From NCBI RefSeq assembly GCF_020400725.1, contig NZ_JAINVG010000011.1, forward strand, positions 87,424-151,423: a stretch of DNA of 64,000 nucleotides, written 5' to 3'. The translations under genes were made by a program, and so were the position numbers. Every line of letters begins with the position of its first letter. Within the stretch, counting starts at the first letter, position 1. Positions 44,234 to 52,345 of the stretch are shown here, in pieces. The stretch comes from Streptomyces sp. NK15101 (GTDB taxonomy: Bacteria > Actinomycetota > Actinomycetes > Streptomycetales > Streptomycetaceae). The notes under the pieces were generated by a model that saw only the letters and a program-made list of their open reading frames with translations, made no database searches and was not told where the DNA came from.

Positions 44234-44610
44234 GGTGGTGCTCCTTCTGAGCGGGAGGAGGGGGTTTGACCGACGCGAGCGCCGCACTCCACCCTCACCC
44301 GGTCCCGGACACATCGCCATCACGGTGAGCCGGATGGGTGCGAACCGCCCCACGGACATCGGACGGGCGCGGCAGCGGACCACGGGCGCCGGACCGGTTC
44401 GGACCGGCACCACCCCGCAGGGGCGCGAAAGCGATCACCGACGGCGACCTTCGAACCGCGGCCCATTCGCTGGAGCCGTCCTTGCTCGCGCGACTCATCG
44501 GGTTTCGGGGTGAGCGAACCACACGGAACCGCTGCGGGCCGTATGCGACCACCGCATGCGGCCCACAGCCGCGTCGGGGGGCGGCGTCGTGAGTTCTCGG
44601 CGTGCTGTTC
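44234..44610. other. 377-base gap
   Basis: Between the membrane-protein start and the P450 3' end. Every frame is Arg/Pro-rich and no remnant is recognisable. It would hold the promoter of the membrane protein. Confidence 0.35.
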
Positions 44611-45801
44611 TCATACGCGCGGCCGTGCGGCCTTGTACTCCACCGGCAGCTCGAGAAGGCCGCGGGCCCGCAGGGACGGTCGCCATCGGGGTTCGGCCTC
44701 GGCCAGAGCCAGGCTGCTGAACCGATCGAGAAGTACGGCCAGGGCGATCTCGGTCTCCGCGCGGGCCAGCGGGGCACCGAGGCAGTAGTGGATGCCGTGG
44801 CCCAGTGCCAGGTGCCCGGAGGCGTCGCGGTCGAAGTCGAGCTGCTCGGGATGGGAGAAGCGGGCGGGATCGCGGTTTGCCGCAGCCAGCGACAGCAGGA
44901 CGGTTTCTCCTGCCAGGACCGTTACGTCTCCGACGGTCACGTCTTCGGTGGCGAAACGGCGGATAGCCAGAAGTGCCGGCCCTTCGTGGCGTGCCAGTTC
45001 CTCCACCGCCTCGGGAAGCTTCGACGGGTCCGTGCGGAGGCGTGCCAGGTGCTCGGGACGGCTCAGGAGCGCGTGTACGGCATTGCCGATGAGCTGGACG
45101 GTGTTCTCGTATCCGGCAACGAGGACGAGGAAGGCGAGTGACGTCAGTTCGTCCTCGCTGAGCCGGTCACCGTCGCCGTCGCGTACCGCGATCAGGTCGG
45201 AGAGCAAGTCGTCGGCAGGGTGCCGGCGCTTGTGCGCGATGAGTTCGGTGAAGAAGGCGAGCATGGCGCCGACCGCCTGCTTGGCCGTCTGCGGGCGGCT
45301 GGGATCCGGTGCGATCAGCTCGTTGGTCCAGGCCCGGAAGTCCTTGCGGTGGTCGTCGGGGATGCCGAGGAGGTCGCAGATGACGGCGATGGGCAGCGGG
45401 GCCGCGTAGGCGGCGATGAGGTCGGCCCTGCCCTCCGCGCCGAGCGCGTCCAGCAGCCCGTCCGCGGTCCGTCGGATCGGGGCGCGCAACGCGTCCACGC
45501 GTCGGGGCGTGAAGGCACGGCTGACGAGCCTGCGCATACGCGTGTGGTCCGGAGGGTCCATGTTCAGCAGGTTGGCATCCAGGGCCGGCGGCAGGGACAG
45601 ACCGCGGTAGGAGCCCTCGGCGGCATTGGACTTGTCGAGGGAGAGGCGCGGATCCGCAAGGGCTGAGCGTACGTCGCCGTACCGGGTGACGAGCCATGCC
45701 GGTTCGCCGGTTGGCCCTGCGATGCGTCGGACTGGCGCGGCATCACGCAAGCGCCGGTACGCATCGTGCGGGTCTTTCACGAGGTCGCCCTGTAGATCCA
45801 T
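44611..45801 (-). CDS. Cytochrome P450
   Basis: 396 residues from ATG 45801. NMDPPDHTRMRRLVSRAFTP (C-helix), LAFLVLVAGYENTVQLIGNA (I-helix, with Glu-Asn-Thr where Glu-Thr-Thr is usual), ARHEGPALLAIRRFATEDVT region after the ExxR helix, and the heme loop LALGHGIHYCLGAPLARAET. The loop has Leu where the consensus F-x2-G has Phe. Typical length for actinobacterial soluble P450s (CYP105/107-like). No ferredoxin or biosynthetic genes flank it, so electrons must come from elsewhere in the genome. Confidence 0.9.
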   Translation of the reverse strand: MDLQGDLVKDPHDAYRRLRDAAPVRRIAGPTGEPAWLVTRYGDVRSALADPRLSLDKSNAAEGSYRGLSLPPALDANLLNMDPPDHTRMRRLVSRAFTPRRVDALRAPIRRTADGLLDALGAEGRADLIAAYAAPLPIAVICDLLGIPDDHRKDFRAWTNELIAPDPSRPQTAKQAVGAMLAFFTELIAHKRRHPADDLLSDLIAVRDGDGDRLSEDELTSLAFLVLVAGYENTVQLIGNAVHALLSRPEHLARLRTDPSKLPEAVEELARHEGPALLAIRRFATEDVTVGDVTVLAGETVLLSLAAANRDPARFSHPEQLDFDRDASGHLALGHGIHYCLGAPLARAETEIALAVLLDRFSSLALAEAEPRWRPSLRARGLLELPVEYKAARPRV

Positions 45802-45818
45802 GGGATCACCCTAGTTCG

Positions 45819-46169
45819 TCACGTCGGCCGGGCAACGGCCGCGCCGGGCTGGGGAGATGAGCCCGAATCGGGTGGCCTGGTCGAGCGCCCGGCCCCAAGG
45901 CCACCCGGCTGCCGCGTCCGTGTCCTCGCCAGAGCAGGGACGCCACGGACGGCCACGTACAGGCGCGGGCACTGGTACCGGAGTGGGTGGCGGAAGACCC
46001 CGCCATGGCCGATGGCGCGGTCGACGCTGACCTCGGCAACCAGATCGGGACGGACGAAGGCGGTGTCGAGGGCGTCTTGGGAGCCCCGGGAAGCCACGCT
46101 CGCGCGCCGGCGCGCCCGGAGCAACATGATGGGACGTGGTCTGCCCAGAGAGTTCATCGCGCGTCTCAC
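45819..46169 (-). pseudogene. Remnant of an ATP-dependent DNA ligase C-terminal domain
   Basis: The minus frame reads SQDALDTAFVRPDLVAEVSV, DRAIGHGGVFRHPLRYQ and RLYVAVRGVPALA. This resembles the OB-fold end of actinobacterial ATP-dependent ligases (VxPxLVxEV...G-x-RHP-x-R-x-R-x-D). No upstream catalytic domain with its KxDG motif exists here. About 60 residues are preserved, then noise. Tentative. Confidence 0.45.
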
Positions 46170-46383
46170 GAGCTGGTCCTCGTGGCCGGATCGCGGTCAC
46201 CTGCCGGCGGCCCGTGGAACACCCGGCCTGTACGGCAGCGCCGCCCCGCACAAGGCACAGCCAACGGTGAGCCTTGATCCGGGAGGTCGGAAGGGACGCA
46301 GGGAAACGCCGGGCCGGAGGATTCTCGGCGCGCCGGCCCTGGTAAAACAATGGCCGGTGGGCATCCAGGAGCGTGAACGCAAG

Positions 46384-47001
46384 ATGTACCGGCCGCTGCG
46401 GCGGGCCGGACTCGAGGCGATCCCGGACGCCGTGCCGGACGGCACGATGCCGTTCGTCTTCGGATACCGCCCCGAGGACATCGTCGGCCGCTTCTCCCAC
46501 CCGTACGAGACCCCGCGGCTCGTCGAGCGTCTCAACGAGGACTGGTACGACCTGGCGGTCTCCACAGGCCTTTTCGACCACCGGCGCGAGTTCCTCGTCC
46601 TGCTCCCCCACGGCACCCGCACGCACCAAGCCGCCCTGCGTGAGCAGAACCAGCACTACGGCCGCCGTTCCGCACCGGAGGTCTGGACCCGGGTCCGGCT
46701 CCTGGACCGCTGGGACATCATGGGTCGGGGCGCGGCATCGGCGTTCCTCGGCATGCGTGCGGGCCACCCGGGCTTCGGCATGATGGCGCTCGACAGCAGC
46801 GTGTACATCAGCTGCTCGACCGGCGAGATCGGTGTCGACGTGGTCGCGGTGCGCCACCCGGCCCGCTCTGAGAACGTCCTGCAGTACCTGGAGTGGTACG
46901 CGAATTGGGACTATCCCCGCGCCGACAAGGAGTTGCAGAAGCGGATCGCCGTCTGGCTCGCGGGCCGCGCACCGGGGACCGTCAGCCGTTCCGACCGATG
47001 A
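46384..47001 (+). CDS. Hypothetical protein
   Basis: 205 residues from ATG 46384; GTG 46357 would add nine. GLEAIPDAVPDGTMPFVFGY, RPEDIVGRFSHPYETPRLVE, RREFLVLLPHGTRTHQAALR and SSVYISCSTGEIGVDVVAVR have ordinary composition. No recognised family, signal or membrane segment. Its stop overlaps an ATG (ATGA at 46998-47001) of the broken small gene that follows, so the two were probably coupled. Confidence 0.65.
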   Translation: MYRPLRRAGLEAIPDAVPDGTMPFVFGYRPEDIVGRFSHPYETPRLVERLNEDWYDLAVSTGLFDHRREFLVLLPHGTRTHQAALREQNQHYGRRSAPEVWTRVRLLDRWDIMGRGAASAFLGMRAGHPGFGMMALDSSVYISCSTGEIGVDVVAVRHPARSENVLQYLEWYANWDYPRADKELQKRIAVWLAGRAPGTVSRSDR

Positions 47002-47284
47002 CCACGCACCCCCGGCGGCGAGGTCGGCAAGGTCGTCGCCGTCCAGCTGATCTGACGGGCTGGCGCAGGCCGACGACGAGCACCCCGACGTCTCGCTCAC
47101 CCATGAGAGCGGGTGGTGCCTCAGCGCCTTCGGCAGTGGTCTGGTGATCTGGGAGAACCCGGACGACGACTCGTCCGCTCCGGCGGAGATGCGGGAGGTC
47201 GCCCGTACGGAGGTCCTCCGGCTCTTCGGACTGCTGGCGGCAGGTGACATCGCCTCGATCGAGGCGCTTCCCTGGCGGAAATGA
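46998..47284 (+). pseudogene. Broken small hypothetical gene downstream of the 46384 gene
   Basis: The frame ending at TGA 47282-47284 is clearly coding: LAQADDEHPDVSLTHESGWC, LSAFGSGLVIWENPDDDSSA, EMREVARTEVLRLFGLLAAG and DIASIEALPWRK. It has no start after an in-frame TGA near 47050. A neighbouring frame supplies GGEVGKVVAVQLI immediately upstream, and ATG 46998 in the third frame overlaps the preceding stop. At least one and probably two indels have broken a protein of about 95 residues. Unknown family. Confidence 0.55.
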
Positions 47285-47520
47285 AACGCTCCGCACAGAA
47301 ACGCCGGCCGGTTCGCCGGTATCGGTAATGGGGCGCTCACGGCGGCGGCGCAGGCCGTCGCCCCGCTCCGGCTCGTCCCGGATCAGAAACCGTCACCACC
47401 TCCCTTACCGGGAACCACGGCGCGCACGGGCCGGGCTGACGTGATTCCGCGGACCTCGTGCCGGGACCGAGCGGAAGAATTCCGTTGTCGTGCCGTCGCC
47501 GCGGTCGCATGCTTCCGTGC

Positions 47521-48030
47521 GTGACCACTGCATACGACTTCGCCAAGACCACCGTCACCCTGCCCGTCGGCGTGCGCGATCTGCTGCCCGGGGACCTGCC
47601 GGCGTGTACCTGGTCCGGATCGGCCACCCATCTGCGCCACGTGGAGCGGGAGCTGGCGCGCGCTGCGGCGGGTGAGGTGGACTACCTGGCCGTATGCACT
47701 CCTGTGGATCTGCCGGTGGCGATCGGGGGCATCGACTACCAGGTCTCCGAGGGAGCCGGAACCCTGTGGCAGCTCGCCGTGCTGCCGGCGCTGCAGTCCT
47801 GCGGCCTGGGGACGCTGCTCGTCCGCGCCGCCGAGCAGCGAATCCGGGACCGCGGGCTGCGCAGCGCCGAACTCGCCGTGGAGGAGGACAACCCCCGAGC
47901 GCGTGCCCTCTACGAGCGCCTGGGCTACGTCGCCTACGGCCGTGAACCGGACGCCTGGGACGAGGAAGGGCCCGACGGGTCGGTCCGACGCCACGAGACG
48001 ATGTGCGTCCTCATGCGGAAGGACCTCTGA
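47521..48030 (+). CDS. GNAT family N-acetyltransferase
   Basis: 169 residues from GTG 47521. YLAVCTPVDLPVAIGGIDYQ, GTLWQLAVLPALQSCGLGTL (acetyl-CoA loop Q/R-x-x-G-x-G/A seen as QSCGLGTLLV), AELAVEEDNPRARALYERLG and YVAYGREPDAWD are the standard beta4-alpha4-beta5 GNAT signature. Substrate unknown. Stands alone. Confidence 0.85.
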   Translation: MTTAYDFAKTTVTLPVGVRDLLPGDLPACTWSGSATHLRHVERELARAAAGEVDYLAVCTPVDLPVAIGGIDYQVSEGAGTLWQLAVLPALQSCGLGTLLVRAAEQRIRDRGLRSAELAVEEDNPRARALYERLGYVAYGREPDAWDEEGPDGSVRRHETMCVLMRKDL

Positions 48031-48171
48031 ATTCCGCCCGAGCGGCACCTGCTCCACGGGACAGCCGGACGGCCGTCGCTCTGCCGCCTCGCTCAGGACC
48101 GTGTCCTCCATGGACTCGACCACGGGATCCGCACGAGTTGGAATCCCGCGCGTGCGGGCTTCACCGCTGCT

Positions 48172-49004
48172 TCAGGTGCCGGTCTTTCGTGCCGCGCGGA
48201 GTTGAGCGCGCAGGGCAGGCAGCCGGGCGTGGTCTCCGGGTTCTGCCAGGCCCTCCCCCAGGGCCACGAGCGAAAGCAGCTGCACCGGGCGGCCTGTTGC
48301 GGCCGCGGCCTCCAGTTTGTGGTGGCCGTCGAGGAGGAAGTGCGTCAGGCCCCAGTGCCGGTAGTGATCGGCGGCCCGGCCGGAGGCGGGTTCGCACACG
48401 TCCGGCGTCGAGACCGCGACAGCCGTCGGAACCGTACCCCGGGCCATGAGTCCGACGTATTCCTCCACGCGCTGCCTCGTGTTCCACGTCGGGGAACCAT
48501 GGGCACGACGAACTCGTAGAGGTGGGCGGACGCGTCGACCGGAGCCTCGAAGGTCCGGTAGTACGGCGTGCGCGGGTACTGCGGGAGGTCCCAGAAGTCG
48601 TCGAGTCCCCACGTGGCCACCTGCTCGCCGCTGAAGTAGTCGTCTTCCCGGCCGGGAACGACCAGGCGCGGCTCCACGCGGAGCAGTGCAGGAAGGTACT
48701 CCCCCTCCGGCAGCAACGCGCCGAACGCGTCGATCACACCGCCCTCGTCCGGATCGGCCAGTGCGCCGGTGAGCCGCTCCTGCACGCTCCCCAGCGACAA
48801 GGTCTGCCGGGCGTCCTCCAGCCGGCAGAACAGGAACGGGCATGTTCCGCACCAGAAGCTGAGCTCGAAGGCGGGTTCCCCGTCGACCACGAGCAGCCTG
48901 CGTCCCGGCCCGTCGCCGGCCTCCCGCTTCTCCGTCTCGAAGCGCAACCCCGCCTCGGAGGCCGGGACGCCGAGCCTGCGCGGCCCGCCCCATTCGATCG
49001 TCAT
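48172..49004 (-). pseudogene. Hypothetical protein with one-base frameshift
   Basis: From ATG 49004 the frame reads EWGGPRRLGVPASEAGLRFE, LSFWCGTCPFLFCRLEDARQ, PRLVVPGREDDYFSGEQVAT and DASAHLYEFVVPMVP, then breaks. One extra C in the coding-strand C4 run (plus 48491-48494, GGGG) would restore TWNTRQRVEEYVGLMARGTV, DVCEPASGRAADHYRHWGLT and HFLLDGHHKLEAAAATGRPV to a stop at 48172. Restored length is about 277 residues. HWGLTHFLLDGHHK recalls ParB/sulfiredoxin-like nuclease motifs, weakly. CGTCPFLFC may bind metal. Function unknown. Confidence 0.65.
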
Positions 49005-49165
49005 GGACCGACCGCAGGGGTCGTTGCGGGTCGGCACCACCGGCCCCGCGCACGGGGAGGAGCAGGCGGTGAGTTCAGGGTTCGCGCGATCGGCGCGGTG
49101 CGAGTCGTTCGTCGGCCGTGCCGGTGCTGCGAGACGTGATCGGCCGTCCCCAGTGCTCCGGGCGG

Positions 49166-49345
49166 TCAGCGCTCTGCTCGTTGCGACGCCACTGCGGGCC
49201 CGCCGGGGAAGTCGGGGTGGTCGGCGTAGGGCGAGGCGAGGTCGAGCAAGTCGGCGCACGGCCAGGTATCGCCGTCACAGCGCCGGGCCAGGTCGGCCTC
49301 CTCGTCCAGTCGCTCCTGGAGGAACCTCACCAAGTCATCGTCCAT
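49166..49345 (-). pseudogene. Truncated DUF6221-like protein
   Basis: ATG 49345 starts DDDLVRFLQERLDEEADLAR, RCDGDTWPCADLLDLASPY and ADHPDFPGGP, then a stop at 49166 (59 residues). The opening (LxxFLxxRLDEDExxAR, later ASPYADHPDF) is that of DUF6221 proteins, which normally exceed 80 residues and occur near integrated phage or plasmid genes. The C-terminal part is lost. Confidence 0.55.
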
Positions 49346-49535
49346 GGGGGCATCTTCGATGACGTGCCCAGCGGCTTCGACTGCATTTCCTGCTGATCGT
49401 TACCGCCCCGGATCGGAACGTGTCCGGGGCGAGGAGGACCCCGCTCCCCTGGCCGACGTCTGCCCGGAACACCGGACGGGATCGAAATCGGTTGGCGTCG
49501 AGGCCCACCGCAGTGTCAGACTGTGCGCACACCGA

Positions 49536-49612
49536 AGGGGTGTAGCTCAGATGGCCAGAGCGCCGGTCTCCAAAACCGGATGTCGCAGGTTCGACTCCTG
49601 TCACCCCTGCCA
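49536..49612 (+). tRNA. tRNA-Trp (CCA)
   Basis: Cloverleaf by eye: acceptor AGGGGTG/CACCCCT (7 bp), D-arm GCTC...GAGC, anticodon stem CCGGT/ACCGG with loop CTCCAAA (anticodon CCA), T-arm GCAGG TTCGACT CCTGT, discriminator G and an encoded CCA. All stems pair. The main streptomycete tRNA-Trp usually sits beside secE/nusG; those genes are not here, so this may be a second copy. The adjacent truncated DUF6221 gene hints at element integration. Confidence 0.95.
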
Positions 49613-49664
49613 CGGCTTCACGCCTCCCTCCCGGTGACCGTTGACCGGTGTCCGCCGCCGGTGG

Positions 49665-50444
49665 TCAGCCGCGTACGTGCAGCCCGAAGCCCGTGCGGCC
49701 CTCGGGCTCCAGGCCCTCCTTCAGCTGGAGCGAGGGGATCTCGTAGTCGCCGAAGTTCTGCCGGCGGAACGCGATCGGCTCCGTCGACTCCAGGGTGAGC
49801 AGGCGCTGCTCCCAGGCCTTGGCGACGTCCTGGTAGTCCTCGTCGGTCATCCGGTCGGTGCCGTACAGCACGAACGGCGGCAGGACCTCGATGCCCGGGT
49901 AGTAGAGGATGCCGTGGTGGATCGGGAACAGCAGGTCGTCGATGGGGCCGTTGATGCCCCGGGCGGCGTAGTGCGCCTCCGGGCCGCCGGCGGTCACCGA
50001 CAGCAGTGCCCTCTTCCCCGCCAGGGTGCCTTCGCCGAAGCGCTCGCCGTACTTGGTGTCGCTGTGCTCGCCGACGCCGTAGGCGAAGTGGTAGGTGAAC
50101 ACCCGGTCCACCCAGCCCTTGAGGATGGCGGGCATCGTGTACCACCAGAGCGGGAACTGGAAGACGATCGTGTCGGCCCACAGCAGCTTCTCCTGCTCGG
50201 CCACGACGTCCGGGGTGAGCGTCCCGGCGTCGAGGGCCCGGCCCGAGTCCAGGGCGACCTTCAGCGGGCTCGAGGCGGCGGGGCCGTAGTCCGCGGCGTC
50301 CACGACCGCCTTCCAGTTCATCGCGTACAGGTCGCTCACCCGTACCTCGTGCCCGGCGGACTCCAGGGTGGAGACCGCGAGGTCCTTCAGCGAGCCGTTG
50401 AGCGACCGGGGCTCCGGGTGGGCGTGGACGATCAGCGTCTTCAT
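49665..50444 (-). CDS. NAD(P)H-dependent oxidoreductase (MdaB/NQO1-like flavodoxin fold)
   Basis: 259 residues from ATG 50444. KTLIVHAHPEPRSLNGSLKD (FMN phosphate loop), DTIVFQFPLWWYTMPAILKG plus WVDRVFTYHFAYG (the family signature), and RALLSVTAGGPEAHYAARGI. Quinone/nitro reductase of the NQO1 group with FMN or FAD. The XRE regulator at 50585 is divergent across 140 bases and probably controls it, a common arrangement for such reductases. Confidence 0.88.
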   Translation of the reverse strand: MKTLIVHAHPEPRSLNGSLKDLAVSTLESAGHEVRVSDLYAMNWKAVVDAADYGPAASSPLKVALDSGRALDAGTLTPDVVAEQEKLLWADTIVFQFPLWWYTMPAILKGWVDRVFTYHFAYGVGEHSDTKYGERFGEGTLAGKRALLSVTAGGPEAHYAARGINGPIDDLLFPIHHGILYYPGIEVLPPFVLYGTDRMTDEDYQDVAKAWEQRLLTLESTEPIAFRRQNFGDYEIPSLQLKEGLEPEGRTGFGLHVRG

Positions 50445-50584
50445 GGGGAACTCCTTCGGATCGGATGCCTTCGATCCTGGACGCCTCGGCGGCCGGTGTT
50501 CAGGGGCGCTCCTTCCGTCGGACCGGGCTTCCTGGTAATGGCAGGGCCACCTTCGCGGGCGCGGCCGAGGCCATACTGGGAGAC

Positions 50585-51433
50585 ATGGACGATCTTGCGG
50601 GTTTCCTGCGGACCCGGCGTGCCCGCATCGCCCCCGCCGCCGTCGGCATCCCCACCGACAGCCGCCGGCGGGTCGAAGGGCTGCGCCGCGAAGAGGTCGC
50701 GCACCTGTCGGGGGTCAGCGTCGACTACTACGTACGTCTGGAGCAGGGGCGCGCGACCCAGCCCTCCGAGCAGGTCCTCGACTCGCTCGCCCGCGTCCTC
50801 GGCCTCGACGAGACCGAACGCGGGCACCTCTACCGGCTCGCCCGGCAGCGCCGCCGTCCCGCGAAGGCGCCGGCCGGGCGCCTCCGGCCCGAGCTGCTGC
50901 GCGTCCTCGACCTGGTCGCCGACGCACCCGCGCTGATCATGAACCACCGGCTGGACGTCCTCGCCGGCAACCGTCTCGCCCGGCTCCTCTACGGCCTGCC
51001 GATTCCCGGCCTGAACATCGCCCGGCACATCTTCCTGGAGGAGGCCGAGCACGGCCTCTACGCGGACTGGGAGACGTGCACGCTCGACGTCGTCGGGCAC
51101 CTGCGCCTGGCCGCCGGCAAGCATCCCGACGATCCCCGTCTGGCCTCGCTCGTCGGCGAGCTCGCCATGGGCAGCGAACGCTTCCGCCGCCTCTGGGCGC
51201 GCGCGGACGTGCGCGCCCGCACCCATGGGCGCAAGGCGTACCGGCATCCGCTGGTCGGCCTCCTCGAACTGCACCACGAGGACTTCGCGCTGCCCGAGGA
51301 GTCCGGCCTGGAGCTGCTGGTGCTGTCCGCGGCTCCCGGCAGTGCGGCCGAGGACGGGCTGCGCCTCCTCGCGGGCCTGGATGCCGAGGGCACCGACACG
51401 CGTCCTCCGATCGACGTCCGGGTCCGCGAGTGA
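50585..51433 (+). CDS. XRE-family regulator with MmyB-like ligand domain
   Basis: 282 residues from ATG 50585. HTH: LAGFLRTRRARIAPAAVGIP, RRRVEGLRREEVAHLSGVSV and DYYVRLEQGRATQPSEQVLD. MmyB-like PAS-type domain: DAPALIMNHRLDVLAGNRLA, RLLYGLPIPGLNIARHIFLE, RLASLVGELAMGSERFRRLW and the terminal HPLVGLLELHHEDFALPEES. MmyB domains bind fatty-acyl or small hydrophobic ligands. Adjacent reductase genes in opposite orientation are the usual target. Confidence 0.9.
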   Translation: MDDLAGFLRTRRARIAPAAVGIPTDSRRRVEGLRREEVAHLSGVSVDYYVRLEQGRATQPSEQVLDSLARVLGLDETERGHLYRLARQRRRPAKAPAGRLRPELLRVLDLVADAPALIMNHRLDVLAGNRLARLLYGLPIPGLNIARHIFLEEAEHGLYADWETCTLDVVGHLRLAAGKHPDDPRLASLVGELAMGSERFRRLWARADVRARTHGRKAYRHPLVGLLELHHEDFALPEESGLELLVLSAAPGSAAEDGLRLLAGLDAEGTDTRPPIDVRVRE

Positions 51434-51550
51434 GCGCCTGACGACGCTCGTCCCGTCGGCGGGGGCTTCCCGGAAGTGGTCCGTGTCCGTGAGCCCGCGG
51501 GGAGTGAGTAGGCTCGGGTGCCGCGCCCAGGGTCGACAGAGGAGAGACAC

Positions 51551-52171
51551 GTGTTCGTGAAGGTGTGCGGGCTCAGGACGACCGCCGACATCGATGCGGC
51601 GGTCGCGGCAGGGGCCGACGCCGTCGGGCTGGTGATCAGCGGGACCAGTGTGCGCGGGCTCGACCGGGACCGGGCGGCGCGGCTCGCCGCCCACGTTCCG
51701 GCTGGTGTCCTGTCCGTCCTCGTGGTCAACGACACCCCTGCCGCCGATGCCGCCCGCATCGCGGGCGAACTCGGCTTCGGCGCCCTCCAGCTGCACGGCA
51801 CGGCGTATCGCGAGGAGGACTTCGCGGCCGCGGCCGGGATCTTTCCGCGGCTGTGGCGGGCCACGTCCTTGAGCGACCGGCCCGACACGCGCGTCGGCGC
51901 CTACGGTGAGGAGGTCCTCCTCCTCGACTCGCCCCGGGCGGGTTCCGGCGAGCAGTGGGACCTGTCCCTGCTCGAGGCCGCGCGGCCCGAGGGCGCGTGG
52001 TTGCTCGCCGGCGGGCTCGCACCGCACAACGTCGGCGAGGCGATCGGCCGGGCGCGCCCCTGGGGGGTCGACGTGTCCAGCGGCGTCGAGTCCGCGCCGG
52101 GCGTCAAGGACCACGACCTGATCCGTACGTTCGTCACCGCCGCGAAGCAGGCCGTCCCGCACGACGCCTGA
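51551..52171 (+). CDS. trpF: Phosphoribosylanthranilate isomerase (TrpF-like)
   Basis: 206 residues from GTG 51551, with GAGGAGAG 5-12 bases upstream. FVKVCGLRTTADIDAAVAAG (catalytic Cys in KxCGLR), GADAVGLVIS, LGFGALQLHGTAYREEDF, EEVLLLDSPRAGSGEQWDLS (catalytic Asp), AWLLAGGLAPHNVGEAIG and GVDVSSGVESAPGVKDHDLI are all typical. It would convert PRA to CdRP in tryptophan synthesis. Streptomycetes normally use bifunctional PriA for this step, and no other trp gene is adjacent, so this copy is redundant, specialised or acquired. Confidence 0.9.
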   Translation: MFVKVCGLRTTADIDAAVAAGADAVGLVISGTSVRGLDRDRAARLAAHVPAGVLSVLVVNDTPAADAARIAGELGFGALQLHGTAYREEDFAAAAGIFPRLWRATSLSDRPDTRVGAYGEEVLLLDSPRAGSGEQWDLSLLEAARPEGAWLLAGGLAPHNVGEAIGRARPWGVDVSSGVESAPGVKDHDLIRTFVTAAKQAVPHDA

Positions 52172-52345
52172 CCGGTGAAGATCACTGCCCTCGCGGTGCA
52201 TCCCTGAAGCCCTTTCGTACGTCTTCCATGCGCCGGGTCCGTGTCCGGCCCCGTCGTGCGGTCCGGCAGAACCCGGGCCGGCCCTCCCGCGCGACCCGGC
52301 CCCGCGGACCCGGAAGACATCGATCTCTACCAAGGGCAGAAGACT

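Noticed and set aside
49536..52171. tRNA-Trp plus trpF as a tryptophan regulatory unit with attenuation
   Set aside because: They are 2 kb apart with a reductase and a regulator between, and no Trp-rich leader peptide or T-box is visible before trpF.
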